Source of the DNA: Bradyrhizobium sp. NFR13
Lineage (GTDB): Bacteria > Pseudomonadota > Alphaproteobacteria > Rhizobiales > Xanthobacteraceae
DNA: 64,000 bases
Reading direction: 5' to 3'
Assembly (NCBI RefSeq): GCF_900114605.1
Contig: NZ_FOTP01000003.1
Span: 310,001 to 374,000, forward strand
A model generated the notes under the pieces. That model saw only the letters and a list, made by a program, of their open reading frames with translations, did not search any database and was not told where the DNA came from. Of this stretch, positions 51,663-62,066 are shown in pieces; position 1 is the stretch's first letter; every line of letters starts with the position of its first letter. Both the position numbers and the translations under genes were made by a program.

Positions 51663-52952
51663 TCAGGACCGATAGATCGGGAACGACGCAACCAGCTCGG
51701 AAACGCGGCCACGTGCCCTTGCCTCGACCTCCGGCGCTCCCTGGTCCGGCGCTCTGGAATTCGCATCCAGGACGGCGGCAATGAGCTTGCCTACTTCTTC
51801 GAATTCACCGACGCCAAAGCCGCGCGATGTCGCGGCCGGCGAGCCGAGCCGGATGCCCGACGTGATGGTCGGCTTCTCCGGATCGAACGGGATACCGTTC
51901 TTGTTGCAGGTGATGTTCGCCCGCCCGAGCGCCGCCTCGGCGAGCTTGCCGTTCAGGTTCTTCGGCCGGACATCGACCAGCATCAGGTGATTGTCGGTGC
52001 CACCGGTGACGATCGGATAGCCGGCCTTTGAGAGCGTGTCCGCCAGCGCGTGCGCATTGGCGACGACGTCGGCCGCATATTGACGGAACGATGGTTGCAG
52101 CGCTTCGCCGAACGACACGGCCTTGGCGGCGATGACATGCATCAGCGGGCCGCCCTGCAATCCCGGGAAGATCGCCGAATTGATCTTCTTGGCGATGTCC
52201 TCGTCATTGGTCAGGATCAGTCCGCCGCGCGGGCCGCGCAGCGTCTTGTGAGTGGTCGAGGTCACCACATGCGCATGCGGGAACGGCGACGGATGAGCGC
52301 CGCCGGCCACAAGACCAGCGAAATGCGCCATATCGACGAACAGATAGGCTCCGACCGCATCCGCGATGCGGCGAAACGCAGCAAAATCCCAGAACCGCGA
52401 ATAGGCCGAGCCACCGGCGACGATAACCTTCGGCTTGTGCTCCACTGCCAGCTTCTCGAGCTGCTCCATATCGATGGTGCAGTCGTCGCGGCGAACGCCA
52501 TAGCTGACGACGTTGAACCACTTGCCCGACATGTTCGGCTTGGCGCCATGGGTGAGATGACCGCCTGCGGCGAGATCCAGACCCATGAAGGTGTCGCCGG
52601 GTTTCATCAGCGCCATGAACACGGCCTGATTGGCCTGGCTCCCGGAATTCGGCTGCACATTGGCATAGCAGCAGCCGAACAACGTCTTGGCGCGCTCGAT
52701 CGCCACCTCCTCGACTTCGTCGGCGAAGCGACAGCCGCCATAGTAGCGCCGGCCGGGATAGCCTTCGGCATATTTGTTGGTCAGCACGGAGCCCTGCGCC
52801 TGCAGCACTGCACGCGATACGATGTTCTCGGATGCGATCAGTTCGATCTCGTCACGCTGCCTGCCGAGTTCTCCGGCCAGCGACGATGAGATGGTTGGGT
52901 CTGCTTGGGCGAGATCGGTCGTGAAGAATGCCTCGCGTTCGGCTTGGGTCAT
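51663..52952 (-). CDS. glyA: Serine hydroxymethyltransferase
   Basis: A 429-aa PLP enzyme that joins glycine and methylene-THF to serine, or the reverse. It has [38 protein letters not shown], the PLP lysine in [13 protein letters not shown] and [20 protein letters not shown]. Length matches GlyA. In this cluster it takes the glycine and methylene-THF made by sarcosine oxidase to serine, which SdaA then deaminates. It lies 9 bp after sdaA in the same direction. A second housekeeping glyA elsewhere is likely. Confidence 0.96.
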   Translation of the reverse strand: MTQAEREAFFTTDLAQADPTISSSLAGELGRQRDEIELIASENIVSRAVLQAQGSVLTNKYAEGYPGRRYYGGCRFADEVEEVAIERAKTLFGCCYANVQPNSGSQANQAVFMALMKPGDTFMGLDLAAGGHLTHGAKPNMSGKWFNVVSYGVRRDDCTIDMEQLEKLAVEHKPKVIVAGGSAYSRFWDFAAFRRIADAVGAYLFVDMAHFAGLVAGGAHPSPFPHAHVVTSTTHKTLRGPRGGLILTNDEDIAKKINSAIFPGLQGGPLMHVIAAKAVSFGEALQPSFRQYAADVVANAHALADTLSKAGYPIVTGGTDNHLMLVDVRPKNLNGKLAEAALGRANITCNKNGIPFDPEKPTITSGIRLGSPAATSRGFGVGEFEEVGKLIAAVLDANSRAPDQGAPEVEARARGRVSELVASFPIYRS

Positions 52953-52961
52953 GGTCTTCCC

Positions 52962-54335
52962 TCAACATTCTGCCAGATTGACAGCGAGACCTCCCAGTGA
53001 GGTCTCCTTGTATTTCGATTGCATGTCGCGCCCGGTCTCGCGCATCGTCGCGATCACCTTGTCGAGCGGCACCACATGGGTGCCGTCGCCCTGCAACGCG
53101 AGCGACGCCGCATTGATCGCCTTCACGGCACCAAAGGCGTTGCGCTCGATGCATGGCACCTGCACCAACCCACCGATCGGATCGCAGGTCATGCCAAGGT
53201 GATGCTCCATGCCGATCTCGGCAGCGTTCTCGATCTGCTCATTGGTGCCGCCGAGCACCGCCGCGAGCCCCGCCGCCGCCATCGAACAGGCCGAGCCGAC
53301 CTCGCCCTGGCAGCCGACCTCCGCGCCGGAAATCGACGCATTCATTTTGAACAGCGCGCCGATGGCGGCAGCAGTCAGCAGGAACACGCGCATGTTTTCA
53401 GGTGACGCCTCGCGGCAATGGTCGCGGAAATAGCGAAGCGTGGCCGGGATGATGCCCGCCGCGCCGTTGGTCGGTGCCGTCACCACCTTGCTGCCGGCCG
53501 CATTCTCCTCATTGACCGCAATCGCATACAGACTGACCCAATCCATCACCTCATGCTGGGCGCGGCTGTTCGAGCTTGCAGCGGCGACAAGGCGCCGATG
53601 CAGTGAGAGCGCGCGGCGCTTGACGTTCAGCCCGCCCGGCAGCTGCCCCTCTTTGGTCATGCCGCGATCGATGCAGTCCATCATCACCTGGATAATGCGA
53701 TCGAGCCGCTGCTCGATCTCGTCCGCCGGGAGCGACGACATCTCGTTGGCCATGACAATCTGCGCAATCGACAGACCGGTTTTCGCACCGATCTCGAGCA
53801 ACTGTTTGCCTGACCTGAAAGGATGCGGGACGGGAACGTCCTCGACAATGCCGACGACGCCGACCTGCGCTTCCGGAACGACAAAGCCGCCGCCGACGGA
53901 GCACCAGCGCTCGCCGTGAAGGATATTACCGTCCTCCCCAAAAGCGGAGAGCGCCAGCGTATTCGGATGGTTTGGCGGCTCGGTCACACCGTCGAAGATG
54001 ATGTCATTGGTGAAATCGAACGGGACATTGCGCCGCTCGGCCACCCGCAGCGTGCCCGCCGCGCGGGCGCCATCGACCAGCGTCTCCGCTTCTTCCGGAT
54101 CGATCGTTTCCGGAAACTTGCCGGCAAGACCGAGAACGACCGCCTTGTCGGTGCCATGACCGCGACCGGTCCAGGCCAGCGAGCCGAACAGCTCGACCTT
54201 CACGCGCGCGAGATCCTTCAGCAGGCCGCGCTCCGCAAGCTGGCTGGCAAACAGCGCCGCGGCCTTCATCGGTCCCATCGTATGCGACGACGACGGCCCG
54301 ATGCCTATCTTGAAGAGATCGAACGTTCCAATCAT
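52962..54335 (-). CDS. sdaA: L-serine ammonia-lyase (iron-sulfur)
   Basis: A 457-aa single-chain L-serine dehydratase from the ATG at 54335 ([26 protein letters not shown]). The N-terminal beta domain and C-terminal alpha domain are both present; cysteines for the 4Fe-4S cluster lie in [16 protein letters not shown] and [14 protein letters not shown]. It turns serine to pyruvate and ammonia, feeding sarcosine-derived carbon to central metabolism. A longer frame to 54425 is not conserved. It is 29 bp after soxG. Confidence 0.95.
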   Translation of the reverse strand: MIGTFDLFKIGIGPSSSHTMGPMKAAALFASQLAERGLLKDLARVKVELFGSLAWTGRGHGTDKAVVLGLAGKFPETIDPEEAETLVDGARAAGTLRVAERRNVPFDFTNDIIFDGVTEPPNHPNTLALSAFGEDGNILHGERWCSVGGGFVVPEAQVGVVGIVEDVPVPHPFRSGKQLLEIGAKTGLSIAQIVMANEMSSLPADEIEQRLDRIIQVMMDCIDRGMTKEGQLPGGLNVKRRALSLHRRLVAAASSNSRAQHEVMDWVSLYAIAVNEENAAGSKVVTAPTNGAAGIIPATLRYFRDHCREASPENMRVFLLTAAAIGALFKMNASISGAEVGCQGEVGSACSMAAAGLAAVLGGTNEQIENAAEIGMEHHLGMTCDPIGGLVQVPCIERNAFGAVKAINAASLALQGDGTHVVPLDKVIATMRETGRDMQSKYKETSLGGLAVNLAEC

Positions 54336-54364
54336 CGCGCGGTCTCCAGGGCGCAGCCGGGCTG

Positions 54365-54934
54365 CTAGGACAGGCTTCGCGCTTCGTCGAGGAATTGCCA
54401 GACATAGGGCGCAAACGAACGCCATACATCCACGTGGAACACGTGCTCTTCAGAACGTGACAGCAAAAGTGATGCCTTGCCCAGCACCGTGCGCGTGCAC
54501 ATCCCGACCGGGAACGCCTTGAGGGACAGATCCAGCGGGCAGCCATGGTTCAGCACCAGCGCCGCCGTTGGACCTGCAACCGCGATGCCATCCGAACGAT
54601 GGCTGACATCCACCAGCGAGCAGGCCTGCCCCTGCAGCGCTACCGACATCCCGCCAAATACCTCGATCGGATTCTCGTTCACCGCCTGGAACAGCCATTC
54701 GTCCGGCCCCAACCAATAGACCGACCGGCCGCCGACAGCCGCGAAGCGGCAGGCCTCAAGGCTCGGCTTGACGCCAAAATGCGCCCCGGCAGCCTCGATC
54801 GCCTCGGTCTTGCCGCGAAACACCAGCTTCGCCGCATCGGGAAGAATCGAGAGCGTCGTGGCGAACGCAGCAGTGGTGCCGGATGACTGCATTGGGGACA
54901 ACGCGTTCGAACGCATGATCGCAGGACTAAGCAT
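54365..54934 (-). CDS. soxG: Sarcosine oxidase gamma subunit
   Basis: A 189-aa subunit of heterotetrameric sarcosine oxidase. FRGKTEAIEAAGAHFG, YWLGPDEWLF, LVDVSHRSDGIAVAGPTAALVLNHGCPLDLSLKAFPVGMCTRTVLGKASLLL and HVDVWRSFAPYVWQFL are typical SoxG blocks with a GcvT-like fold. Its start overlaps the end of soxA by 8 bp. It is mainly structural in the complex. Confidence 0.94.
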   Translation of the reverse strand: MLSPAIMRSNALSPMQSSGTTAAFATTLSILPDAAKLVFRGKTEAIEAAGAHFGVKPSLEACRFAAVGGRSVYWLGPDEWLFQAVNENPIEVFGGMSVALQGQACSLVDVSHRSDGIAVAGPTAALVLNHGCPLDLSLKAFPVGMCTRTVLGKASLLLSRSEEHVFHVDVWRSFAPYVWQFLDEARSLS

Positions 54935-57917
54935 TCAAACGTTCCCCCTTGGGATCGAACAATATCGAGTCGACGACTTTCGCCTTGATCACGCCATCCG
55001 GCATCGGGATCGAGAGCTCCTCACCCATCCGCGAGCGGCCGCCGCGAACGAGTGCCAGCGCGATCGAACGGTTCAGCGTCGCGCTCCAGTAGGAGGAGGT
55101 GACATGACCGATCATCGGCACCGGGATCGGATGGGTCGGATCGAGCACGATCTGGGCGCCCTCTTCGAGAACCACCTTGGGGTCCGTCGTCAGCAACCCG
55201 ACCAGTTGCTTGCGATCTTCCCTGACCAGCGCCGGCCGCGACAGCGAGCGCTTGCCGACGAAATCCCGCTTCGCCTTGCCGACAGCCCAGCCGAGGCCGG
55301 CGTCATCGGGCGTCACCGTGCCGTCGGTTTCCTGACCCACAATGATGTAGCCCTTCTCCGCGCGCAGCACATGCATGGTCTCGGTACCGTAGGGCGTGAT
55401 CCCGTAGGGCTTGCCCGCCGCGAAAATCGCTTCCCAGACCGCCCGGCCATAGCCGGCGGGAACGTTGACCTCGAAGCCCAGTTCGCCGGTGAACGACACG
55501 CGGAACAGCCGCGTCGGCACGCCGCAGATACGTCCTTCACGGACGCTCATATGCGGCATGGCATCGGCCGACAGATCGATGCCCTCGACCAGCGGCTCCA
55601 GCACCTTGCGCGCATTCGGTCCCTGCAAGGCAATGACTGACCACTGCTCGGTGGTCGAGGTGAGCCACACTTCGAGGTCCGGCCATTCGGTCTGGAGGTA
55701 GTCCTCCATCATGGACAGCACGCGGGCCGCGCCGCCGGTCGTCGTGGTGACATGGAAACGATCCGTCGCCATGCGGCCGACGACGCCGTCATCCATGATG
55801 AAGCCGTCTTCGCGCAGCATCACGCCATAGCGCAGCCGACCGGGCTCCAGCTTGGTCCAGGCATTGGTGTACATGCGATTCATGAATTCGGCAGCGTCCT
55901 TGCCGACGATCTCGATCTTGCCGAGCGTTGAGGCATCGAAGATGCCGACCGACTCGCGCGTCGCCTTGCATTCGCGCGCGACGGCGGCATGCATGTCCTC
56001 GCCCACCTGCGGGAAATACCAGGCGCGCTTCCAGACACCGACATCCTCGAACTGTGCGCCCTGGGCTTCGGCCCATGGATGGATGCTGGTCTTGCGCACG
56101 GGATCGAACAGATCACCACGCGATTGGCCGGCAAAGGATCCAAAGGTCGTCGGTGTATAAGGCGGCCGGAACGTTGTCAGGCCGACCTTCGGCACCGCGA
56201 CATCGATCTGCTTCGACACGACACCGAGGGCGTTCATGTTGGACAGCTTGCCCTGGTCGGTGGCCATGCCGGTGGTCGTATAGCGCTTGACGTGCTCGAT
56301 CGACCGGAACCCTTCGCGGGTCGCGAGCCGGACATCCTTGGCCGTCACGTCGTTCTGGAAATCGACCCAGGCCCGCTTTTCCGCCTGATGATCGGTCATC
56401 ACGGAGCCGATGAACGCATCGGCACCCACCGACTGCGCGGAGACCGTATAGCTGCGCTCGCCGCGCGGGGAGAAGCCGGCCTTGGCCGCAGCGTCCCGAC
56501 CACCCTTGGCGCCGCTTTCGATGACGCTTTCGAGCGCGAACAGTCCCTTGCACGCCCCGACCGACCGCTCACGCTCGACAGACTCGCCAGGCACATAGGC
56601 CCGCAGCTCTTCGCTGTAGCTGAGCTTGCCGCGGCTCTGCGAGAACAGATGCACCGACGGCGTGAACCCGCCGGACATCAGGATGAGATCGCAAGCCACA
56701 GTCTCGGCATCGCCGCCCTGCGCGTTGGAGATCTGCGCCGACTTTACCCGCAGCCAGCCCGACGTGCCGCGAACGATGCTGTCGGAGCGAACCTTGATGC
56801 CTTCGGCGCGTGCCTTGTCGACCCAATGGCCCGACGCGCTCTTGCGCAGATCCACGATCACCTGGATCCTGGCGCCGGCTGCCTTGAGGTCCAGCGCCGC
56901 GCGATAGGCGCTGTCGCAGGCGGTGAACACGACCACCTGCTTGCCCGGCACCACGCCGTACCGATTCACATAAGTCCGGGCAGCATCGGCCAGCATGATG
57001 CCCGGCCGGTCATTGTCGGTGAAGACGAGCGGCCGCTCGATTGCGCCAGCCGCCAGCACGACTTCCTTGGCCCTGACCTGCCAGAGCCGCTCACGCGGCT
57101 GGTTCGTCGCGGGATTGCTGAGATGATCGGTGACGCGCTCGTTGAGACCGACAAAATTGTGCGGGTACCAGCCAAACGCCGTCGTACGCGACATCAGCTT
57201 CACATTGGGGCGCTTGCGCAATTCATCGAGCGCCGCGCGCGTCCATTCGGCGGCCTGCATGCCGTCGATCGATGCCGAACGATCGGACAGCAGCGAGCCG
57301 CCCATCTCTGCCTGCTCGTCGCACAGGATCACCGTGGCATCGCTGTTGCTGGCTTCGAGCGCTGCGGCAAGACCCGCAGGTCCGGCGCCGACGATCAGCA
57401 CGTCGCAATGCGCAAACACCTGCGTATAGCGATCGGCATCCGGCTCGGCTGGCGCTTTGCCGAGACCCGCCATCCGCCGGATTACCGGCTCATAGAGCTT
57501 CTTCCAGGCCGTGCGGGGCCACATGAAGGTTTTGTAGTAGAAGCCCGCCGGCAGGAAGGCCGAGAAATATTCGTTGAGGAAGCCGGCATCAGTCTCGAGC
57601 GACGGCCAGCGATTCTGGCTTTCGGCCACCAGCCCATCATAGATCTCGACCTGGGTCGCGAGCAGGTTCGGCGTATAGCGCGACTGGGTCGCGCCGACAC
57701 CGACCAGCGCATTCGGCTCTTCCGAGCCGGCGGAGACGAAGCCGCGCGGCCGATGATACTTGAACGAACGCCCGACCAAATGCACGCCATTGGCGATCAA
57801 CGCGGAGGCCAGCGTGTCGCCGGCCAGACCCTGATACGACTTTCCGTCGAACGTGAAATGAACTGCGTTGCGGCTTTCAGCGACGTCGCCGCGCCGCACG
57901 CGATACGTATCCGTCAT
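54927..57917 (-). CDS. soxA: Sarcosine oxidase alpha subunit
   Basis: A 996-aa subunit from the ATG at 57917 (MTDTYRVRRGDV), which overlaps soxD by 4 bp. The N-terminal 2Fe-2S-like fold without cysteine ligands (FTFDGKSYQGLAGDTLASALIANG) is followed by a dinucleotide-binding domain VLIVGAGPAGLAAALEAS and a C-terminal aminomethyltransferase (GcvT-like) domain beginning near DASTLGKIEIVGKDAAEFMNRMYTN, which binds THF and takes the methylene unit. It converts sarcosine, with O2 and THF, to glycine, methylene-THF and H2O2 together with SoxB. The longer frame upstream to 58094 is within soxD. Confidence 0.95.
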   Translation of the reverse strand: MTDTYRVRRGDVAESRNAVHFTFDGKSYQGLAGDTLASALIANGVHLVGRSFKYHRPRGFVSAGSEEPNALVGVGATQSRYTPNLLATQVEIYDGLVAESQNRWPSLETDAGFLNEYFSAFLPAGFYYKTFMWPRTAWKKLYEPVIRRMAGLGKAPAEPDADRYTQVFAHCDVLIVGAGPAGLAAALEASNSDATVILCDEQAEMGGSLLSDRSASIDGMQAAEWTRAALDELRKRPNVKLMSRTTAFGWYPHNFVGLNERVTDHLSNPATNQPRERLWQVRAKEVVLAAGAIERPLVFTDNDRPGIMLADAARTYVNRYGVVPGKQVVVFTACDSAYRAALDLKAAGARIQVIVDLRKSASGHWVDKARAEGIKVRSDSIVRGTSGWLRVKSAQISNAQGGDAETVACDLILMSGGFTPSVHLFSQSRGKLSYSEELRAYVPGESVERERSVGACKGLFALESVIESGAKGGRDAAAKAGFSPRGERSYTVSAQSVGADAFIGSVMTDHQAEKRAWVDFQNDVTAKDVRLATREGFRSIEHVKRYTTTGMATDQGKLSNMNALGVVSKQIDVAVPKVGLTTFRPPYTPTTFGSFAGQSRGDLFDPVRKTSIHPWAEAQGAQFEDVGVWKRAWYFPQVGEDMHAAVARECKATRESVGIFDASTLGKIEIVGKDAAEFMNRMYTNAWTKLEPGRLRYGVMLREDGFIMDDGVVGRMATDRFHVTTTTGGAARVLSMMEDYLQTEWPDLEVWLTSTTEQWSVIALQGPNARKVLEPLVEGIDLSADAMPHMSVREGRICGVPTRLFRVSFTGELGFEVNVPAGYGRAVWEAIFAAGKPYGITPYGTETMHVLRAEKGYIIVGQETDGTVTPDDAGLGWAVGKAKRDFVGKRSLSRPALVREDRKQLVGLLTTDPKVVLEEGAQIVLDPTHPIPVPMIGHVTSSYWSATLNRSIALALVRGGRSRMGEELSIPMPDGVIKAKVVDSILFDPKGERLNA

Positions 57918-58207
57918 GGCTTGGCACCCTGATGTTCGGCTTCGGGGCGCTCGCCCATGCGATAGGTGCGCTTGATGATATCCGTGGTCGTGTCGCGGCT
58001 GGCATTGAAGAAACGGCCGCAGCCATTGGCGTGCCGCCAACGCTCGTGATGCAGCCCCTTGGTATTGTCGCGCATATAGAGATAGGCGGCCCACTCGTCG
58101 TCAGTGAGGCTCATCGGATCGGCCGGGCGGGCGATATGCGCCTGCCCGCCGTTGACGAATTCGGCCTCCGGGCGCGGCCCGCAATAGGGGCAATTGATCA
58201 AGAGCAT
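57914..58207 (-). CDS. soxD: Sarcosine oxidase delta subunit
   Basis: A 97-aa subunit. It begins LLINCPYCGPRPEAEF and ends with HERWRHANGCGRFFNASRDT; the cysteines and histidine of CPYC and HxNGCG bind the structural zinc. Short length and position between soxB and soxA are standard. It overlaps soxA by 4 bp (ATGA) and lies 16 bp after soxB. Confidence 0.95.
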   Translation of the reverse strand: MLLINCPYCGPRPEAEFVNGGQAHIARPADPMSLTDDEWAAYLYMRDNTKGLHHERWRHANGCGRFFNASRDTTTDIIKRTYRMGERPEAEHQGAKP

Positions 58208-58223
58208 CTCGTTTTCCCCGCTA

Positions 58224-59477
58224 TCAATGCGCCACGGCGGCCGCGGCCGCTTCGTCGATCACGGCGCCATCGCGGAATCGCTCAATGGTGAACGGCGCGT
58301 TGATCTTGTTCGGCTCATCCTTGGCAATCGTGCTGGCGAACACCTCGCCCGATCCCGGCGTCGCCTTGAAGCCGCCGGTGCCCCAGCCGCAATTGACGTA
58401 CAGCCCGGATACCGGCGTCTTCGCCACGATCGGCGAGCGATCCGGCGTGACATCGACGATGCCGCCCCAGTTGCGCAGCATGCGCAGGCGCCGGAACGCC
58501 GGCACCAGTTCGCAGATCGCATCCAGCGTATGATTGACGATGTGCAGGCCACCGCGCTGCGTATAGGACGTGTAGACGTCCGTCCCCGCACCGATCACCA
58601 TCTCGCCTTTGTCCGACTGCGAGATATAGGCGTGGATCGTGTTCGACATTACCACGCAGGGGAAGATCGGCTTGACCGGCTCGCTGACCAGCGCCTGCAG
58701 CGGGAAGCTTTCCAGCGGCAGACGTACGCCGGCCATGTTCATCACCGTGCTGGTACTACCGGCCGCGACGACGCCGATGCGCTTTGCATTGATGCTGCCG
58801 CGCGTCGTATCGACGCCGACCACCTCGCCGGTCGGCGCGCGGCGGATGCCGGTGACTTCGCAATTCTCGATAATATCCACTCCGAGCGCGTCAGCAGCGC
58901 GGGCATAGCCCCAGGCCACAGCGTCGTGGCGCGCCGTGCCGCCGCGGCGCTGCAGCGCGCCGCCGAGGATCGGATAGCGCATGGACCCACCGACATTCAG
59001 CGGCGGACAGAATTCTTTGCATTCCGCCGGCGACAGCCATTCATTGTCGATGCCGTTGAGACGGTTGGCATGAACGTGTCGCTTGAAGCTCTGCACATCG
59101 TGAATGTTGTGCGCCAGCATCAAGACGCCGCGTGGTGAATACATGACATTGTAGTTCAGTTCCTGCGACAGCCCTTCCCACAGTTTGAGGGCGTGCTCGT
59201 AGATTCCGGCGCTTTCGTCGAACAGATAGTTCGAACGAATGATCGTGGTGTTCCGGCCGGTATTGCCACCGCCGATCCAGCCCTTTTCGAGGATGGCAAT
59301 GTTTTTGACGCCGTAGCGGCTGGCCAGATAGTAGGCCGTTGCAAGCCCGTGGCCGCCACCACCGACGATGATGACGTCATAGGTCGGCTTCGGTTCAGGC
59401 GAACGCCACTGTCGCTGCCAGCCGGCATGACCGGTCAGCCCTGCCCGTAGTAATGAAAGCGCTGAAAATTTCTGCAT
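58224..59477 (-). CDS. soxB: Sarcosine oxidase beta subunit
   Basis: A 417-aa flavoprotein subunit that oxidises sarcosine. The ATG at 59477 (MQKFSALSLLRAGLTGHAGWQ) is the normal family start. VIIVGGGGHGLATAYYLASRYG binds FAD, and GTARHDAVAWGYARAA holds the histidine that carries covalent FMN in known heterotetrameric enzymes. The C-terminal NCGWGTGGFKATPGSGEVFA is also conserved. It heads soxBDAG-sdaA-glyA; the 275-bp gap upstream, shared with the divergent ProXp gene, should hold the promoter. Confidence 0.95.
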   Translation of the reverse strand: MQKFSALSLLRAGLTGHAGWQRQWRSPEPKPTYDVIIVGGGGHGLATAYYLASRYGVKNIAILEKGWIGGGNTGRNTTIIRSNYLFDESAGIYEHALKLWEGLSQELNYNVMYSPRGVLMLAHNIHDVQSFKRHVHANRLNGIDNEWLSPAECKEFCPPLNVGGSMRYPILGGALQRRGGTARHDAVAWGYARAADALGVDIIENCEVTGIRRAPTGEVVGVDTTRGSINAKRIGVVAAGSTSTVMNMAGVRLPLESFPLQALVSEPVKPIFPCVVMSNTIHAYISQSDKGEMVIGAGTDVYTSYTQRGGLHIVNHTLDAICELVPAFRRLRMLRNWGGIVDVTPDRSPIVAKTPVSGLYVNCGWGTGGFKATPGSGEVFASTIAKDEPNKINAPFTIERFRDGAVIDEAAAAAVAH

Positions 59478-59752
59478 GGCTGTCCACGTTGTGATTGGAC
59501 AGAGCCTACAACTCGCTGCCGCTTCGCGGCCAGCATCAGCCCGCCAATCATGTTGGATCAGAGCGACATCGGGACGCCGCAGGTTTGCAAGGCCCCGACA
59601 CGAAACACGTAGATTTGCGACAAGCCGTCCGGCTTCGCTCGCCAGGGTCTCGAATTCGCGACGTATCCATGCGACACGGATCGCTGCCATGGAGACAGGA
59701 CGGCATGCCCGGGCGCGCGCAGTCCCGCCACCGACGATCAAGGACACGCAGA

Positions 59753-60268
59753 ATGAGCATCGAACGCAGCGACGAGATTCTTCAGTACCTCAAAGACAAG
59801 TCGATCGTGGTGGAGACGTTCGAACACCCGCCCGTGCATACGGTGGAAGAGTCCCGTGCGCTGCGCGGCGACATTCCCGGCATTCACACCAAGAACCTGT
59901 TCCTCCGCGACGGCAAGAAGCGGTTCTTCCTGTTCGTCACCGACGAAGCCGCGACCGTTCACCTGAAGTCGCTGGCAAAGACGATCGGCGCCAAGGGCGG
60001 GCTGTCATTTGGAAGCGCGGAAGCCCTGAAGGAATTGCTTGGGATCGAACCGGGATCGGTCTCCATTCTGGCGCTCTACAACGATGCCAATCAGGCGGTC
60101 ACTCCCGTCATCGATGCGCGCTTACGATCGGCGGACCGCATCAATTGCCACCCCGTCATCAACAGCCGCACGACATCGCTGTCGGTCGGTGCACTCGACG
60201 CATTTCTTGCTGCGATCGGCCGCGAAGCGCAGTTCGCGACGCCAGAAGAGCTGCCGTCCGCCGGCTGA
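59753..60268 (+). CDS. Prolyl-tRNA editing protein (YbaK/ProXp-ala family)
   Basis: A 171-aa free-standing editing domain that removes alanine from mis-charged tRNA-Pro. The ATG at 59753 follows AAGGACACG. Family signs are VVETFEHPPVHTVEES, GIHTKNLFLRDGKKRFFLFV and INCHPVINSRTTSLS. It is divergent from soxB by 275 bp and upstream of the GbdR-like regulator by about 250 bp. Its link to the sarcosine cluster is probably only neighbourhood. Confidence 0.92.
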   Translation: MSIERSDEILQYLKDKSIVVETFEHPPVHTVEESRALRGDIPGIHTKNLFLRDGKKRFFLFVTDEAATVHLKSLAKTIGAKGGLSFGSAEALKELLGIEPGSVSILALYNDANQAVTPVIDARLRSADRINCHPVINSRTTSLSVGALDAFLAAIGREAQFATPEELPSAG

Positions 60269-60517
60269 CCCTCCTGCGCCGAACCGGCCGACCTGGGCTT
60301 CCGGTTCCCAGCCGACGCCCAACGTCGCGCGCCAAGCGAGACGCTTCGCCGCCCTTGCGCGCGCGGCAATGTATTTTTAGGATCAGTCCGTCGCAAATGC
60401 CTGCCCCGGCGCGCTGGAGGTATGTAATGATGCGACATGGGTCCGTTTTGGAGCATCGTCTCGCGGCGATCACCCGGATTGCCATTCGACCATACGGTGA
60501 ATGCGAAGGCAGGGGTG

Positions 60518-61540
60518 ATGCAACCAAAGGTCCGTCCGCTGCGCGTTGGCTTCATTCTGACCAAGAATTTCACGCTGACAGCGTTGGCCAGCTTCGTGGA
60601 CGTGCTGCGTCTCGCCGCCGACGAGGGCGACAACAGTCGGCCGATCCGCTGCCAGTGGCACATCATGGCCGACACCGACGAGCCGATCCGTTCGAGTTGC
60701 GGTCTGCTGATGTATCCGAATTCCCGGTTCCTCGATCCGCACGAGCTCGATTATGTCGTCGTCGTGGGCGGCCTGCTGCATCAAGGCCCGCAGATCGATG
60801 ACAAGATCAAGCGCTATCTGCTGGAGGCTGCGAACACCAAGGTCGATCTGATCGGCGTCTGCACCGGCAGTTTCGTGCTGTGGCGTCTCGGCCTTCTCAA
60901 CCAGAAAAAGTGCTGCATCAGCTGGTACCACTATCGCGATTTCCTGGAGGAATTCGGCGAGACACTCCCGGTGGCCGACCAGCTCTTCGTCATCGACGGC
61001 AACCGCATCACGTGTTCGGGCGGCATGGGCGTTGCCTACCTCGCCGCTCATATCGTGGAACAACGCATGGGCCTGTCGAGCGCGCAGAAGGCGCTCCACA
61101 TCATGCTGATCGATCGCATGAAACCCGGATCTTCGGCTCAATCGGCGCCGCCGACCGAATTTGCCGAGACCGACGGACGAATCTCGCGCGCGCTGTTAAT
61201 GATGGAGCAAAACCTATCAGCGCCGCTGTCTGTCGCGCGACTGGCCGGCAAGGTCAGTCTGAGCACGCGGCAACTGGAGCGTCTTTTCAAAGAGGAAACC
61301 GGACAGTCGCCGCAGGCGACATATCTGCGGCTGCGCCTGAAACATGCACGGTGGATGCTGAAAACCGACCTATCGCTGGCCGCGATCGCCGCCGAAACCG
61401 GCTTCGTCGACGGTTCGCATCTCAGCAAGGCGTTCAAGGCCGCCTTCAATACCAACCCGTCCGAGGAACGCCGCAGAATAATCGGTCAATCCCACGGGCA
61501 AGATGCCGGCGAAGGTCGGCGTATATTCAGTCTGGCTTAG
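60518..61540 (+). CDS. gbdR: GlxA/GbdR-like AraC-family transcriptional regulator
   Basis: A 340-aa regulator from the ATG at 60518, behind AGGGG (a start at 60437 adds 27 non-conserved residues). The N-terminal DJ-1/PfpI-like domain (VRPLRVGFILTKNFTLTALASFVDVLRLA ... LIGVCTGSFVLWRLGLL ... CSGGMGVAYLAAHIVE) is joined to a C-terminal AraC double helix-turn-helix (SVARLAGKVSLSTRQLERLFKEETGQSP ... AAIAAETGFVDGSHLSKAFKAAFNTNPSEER). GbdR activates betaine, dimethylglycine and sarcosine genes in pseudomonads, so it is the likely activator of the leftward sox cluster. The symbol is by similarity of type and context. Confidence 0.85.
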   Translation: MQPKVRPLRVGFILTKNFTLTALASFVDVLRLAADEGDNSRPIRCQWHIMADTDEPIRSSCGLLMYPNSRFLDPHELDYVVVVGGLLHQGPQIDDKIKRYLLEAANTKVDLIGVCTGSFVLWRLGLLNQKKCCISWYHYRDFLEEFGETLPVADQLFVIDGNRITCSGGMGVAYLAAHIVEQRMGLSSAQKALHIMLIDRMKPGSSAQSAPPTEFAETDGRISRALLMMEQNLSAPLSVARLAGKVSLSTRQLERLFKEETGQSPQATYLRLRLKHARWMLKTDLSLAAIAAETGFVDGSHLSKAFKAAFNTNPSEERRRIIGQSHGQDAGEGRRIFSLA

Positions 61541-61552
61541 GCGGCACTTGTT

Positions 61553-62065
61553 ATGGTCATGCACTCCGACGACCTGATCATTCGCCCGGCTGAGCCGGCA
61601 GACCGGGCAGACATCTGGTCGGTCATCGAGCCAACCATCCGTGCAGGCACGACCTACGCCCTGGACCCCCTGATGACGAAGGACGATGCTTTGTCCTACT
61701 GGCACGGTCCGGGTAAACGAACCTTCGTTGCCGTGCGCCAAGGTCAGATCGTGGGATCTTATTATGTGCGCGCCAACCAGGACGGTGGCGGCAGCCACGT
61801 GGCCAATTGCGGCTACATGACGCTGGCGAGCGCGCAAGGCGGCGGCGTGGCCCGCAATATGTGCCTGCATTCGCTCGACTATGCCAGAAATGCAGGATTT
61901 CGCGCGATGCAATTCAACTGCGTTGTGAGCAACAACACGCGCGCGGTGAAACTCTGGACCACGCTCGGCTTCGAGATCGTCGGGCGGCTGCCCGAGGCTT
62001 TTCGGCTACCTACTCACGAATATGTTGATGCACTCGTGATGTTTCGCAAACTTGACGCTCAATGA
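61553..62065 (+). CDS. GNAT family N-acetyltransferase
   Basis: A 170-aa acetyltransferase. The acetyl-CoA motif region reads ANCGYMTLASAQGGGVARNMCLHSLDYARNAGFRAMQFNCVVSNNTRAVKLWTTLGFEIVG, the usual motif A/B of GNATs. It begins 12 bp after the GbdR-like gene, so the two are probably co-transcribed. The acceptor is unknown; amine or amino-acid acetylation fits the setting. Confidence 0.88.
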   Translation: MVMHSDDLIIRPAEPADRADIWSVIEPTIRAGTTYALDPLMTKDDALSYWHGPGKRTFVAVRQGQIVGSYYVRANQDGGGSHVANCGYMTLASAQGGGVARNMCLHSLDYARNAGFRAMQFNCVVSNNTRAVKLWTTLGFEIVGRLPEAFRLPTHEYVDALVMFRKLDAQ

Positions 62066-62066
62066 C

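Noticed and set aside
55989-57932. A 647-codon open frame antisense to soxA
   Set aside because: It is a codon-bias shadow; soxA is strongly conserved over the whole stretch.
60042-60052. GGGATCGAACC, an 11-bp match to the T arm of tRNA-Phe, as a possible second att site
   Set aside because: It lies inside the conserved ProXp coding sequence and the T-arm sequence is short and universal, so chance is enough.
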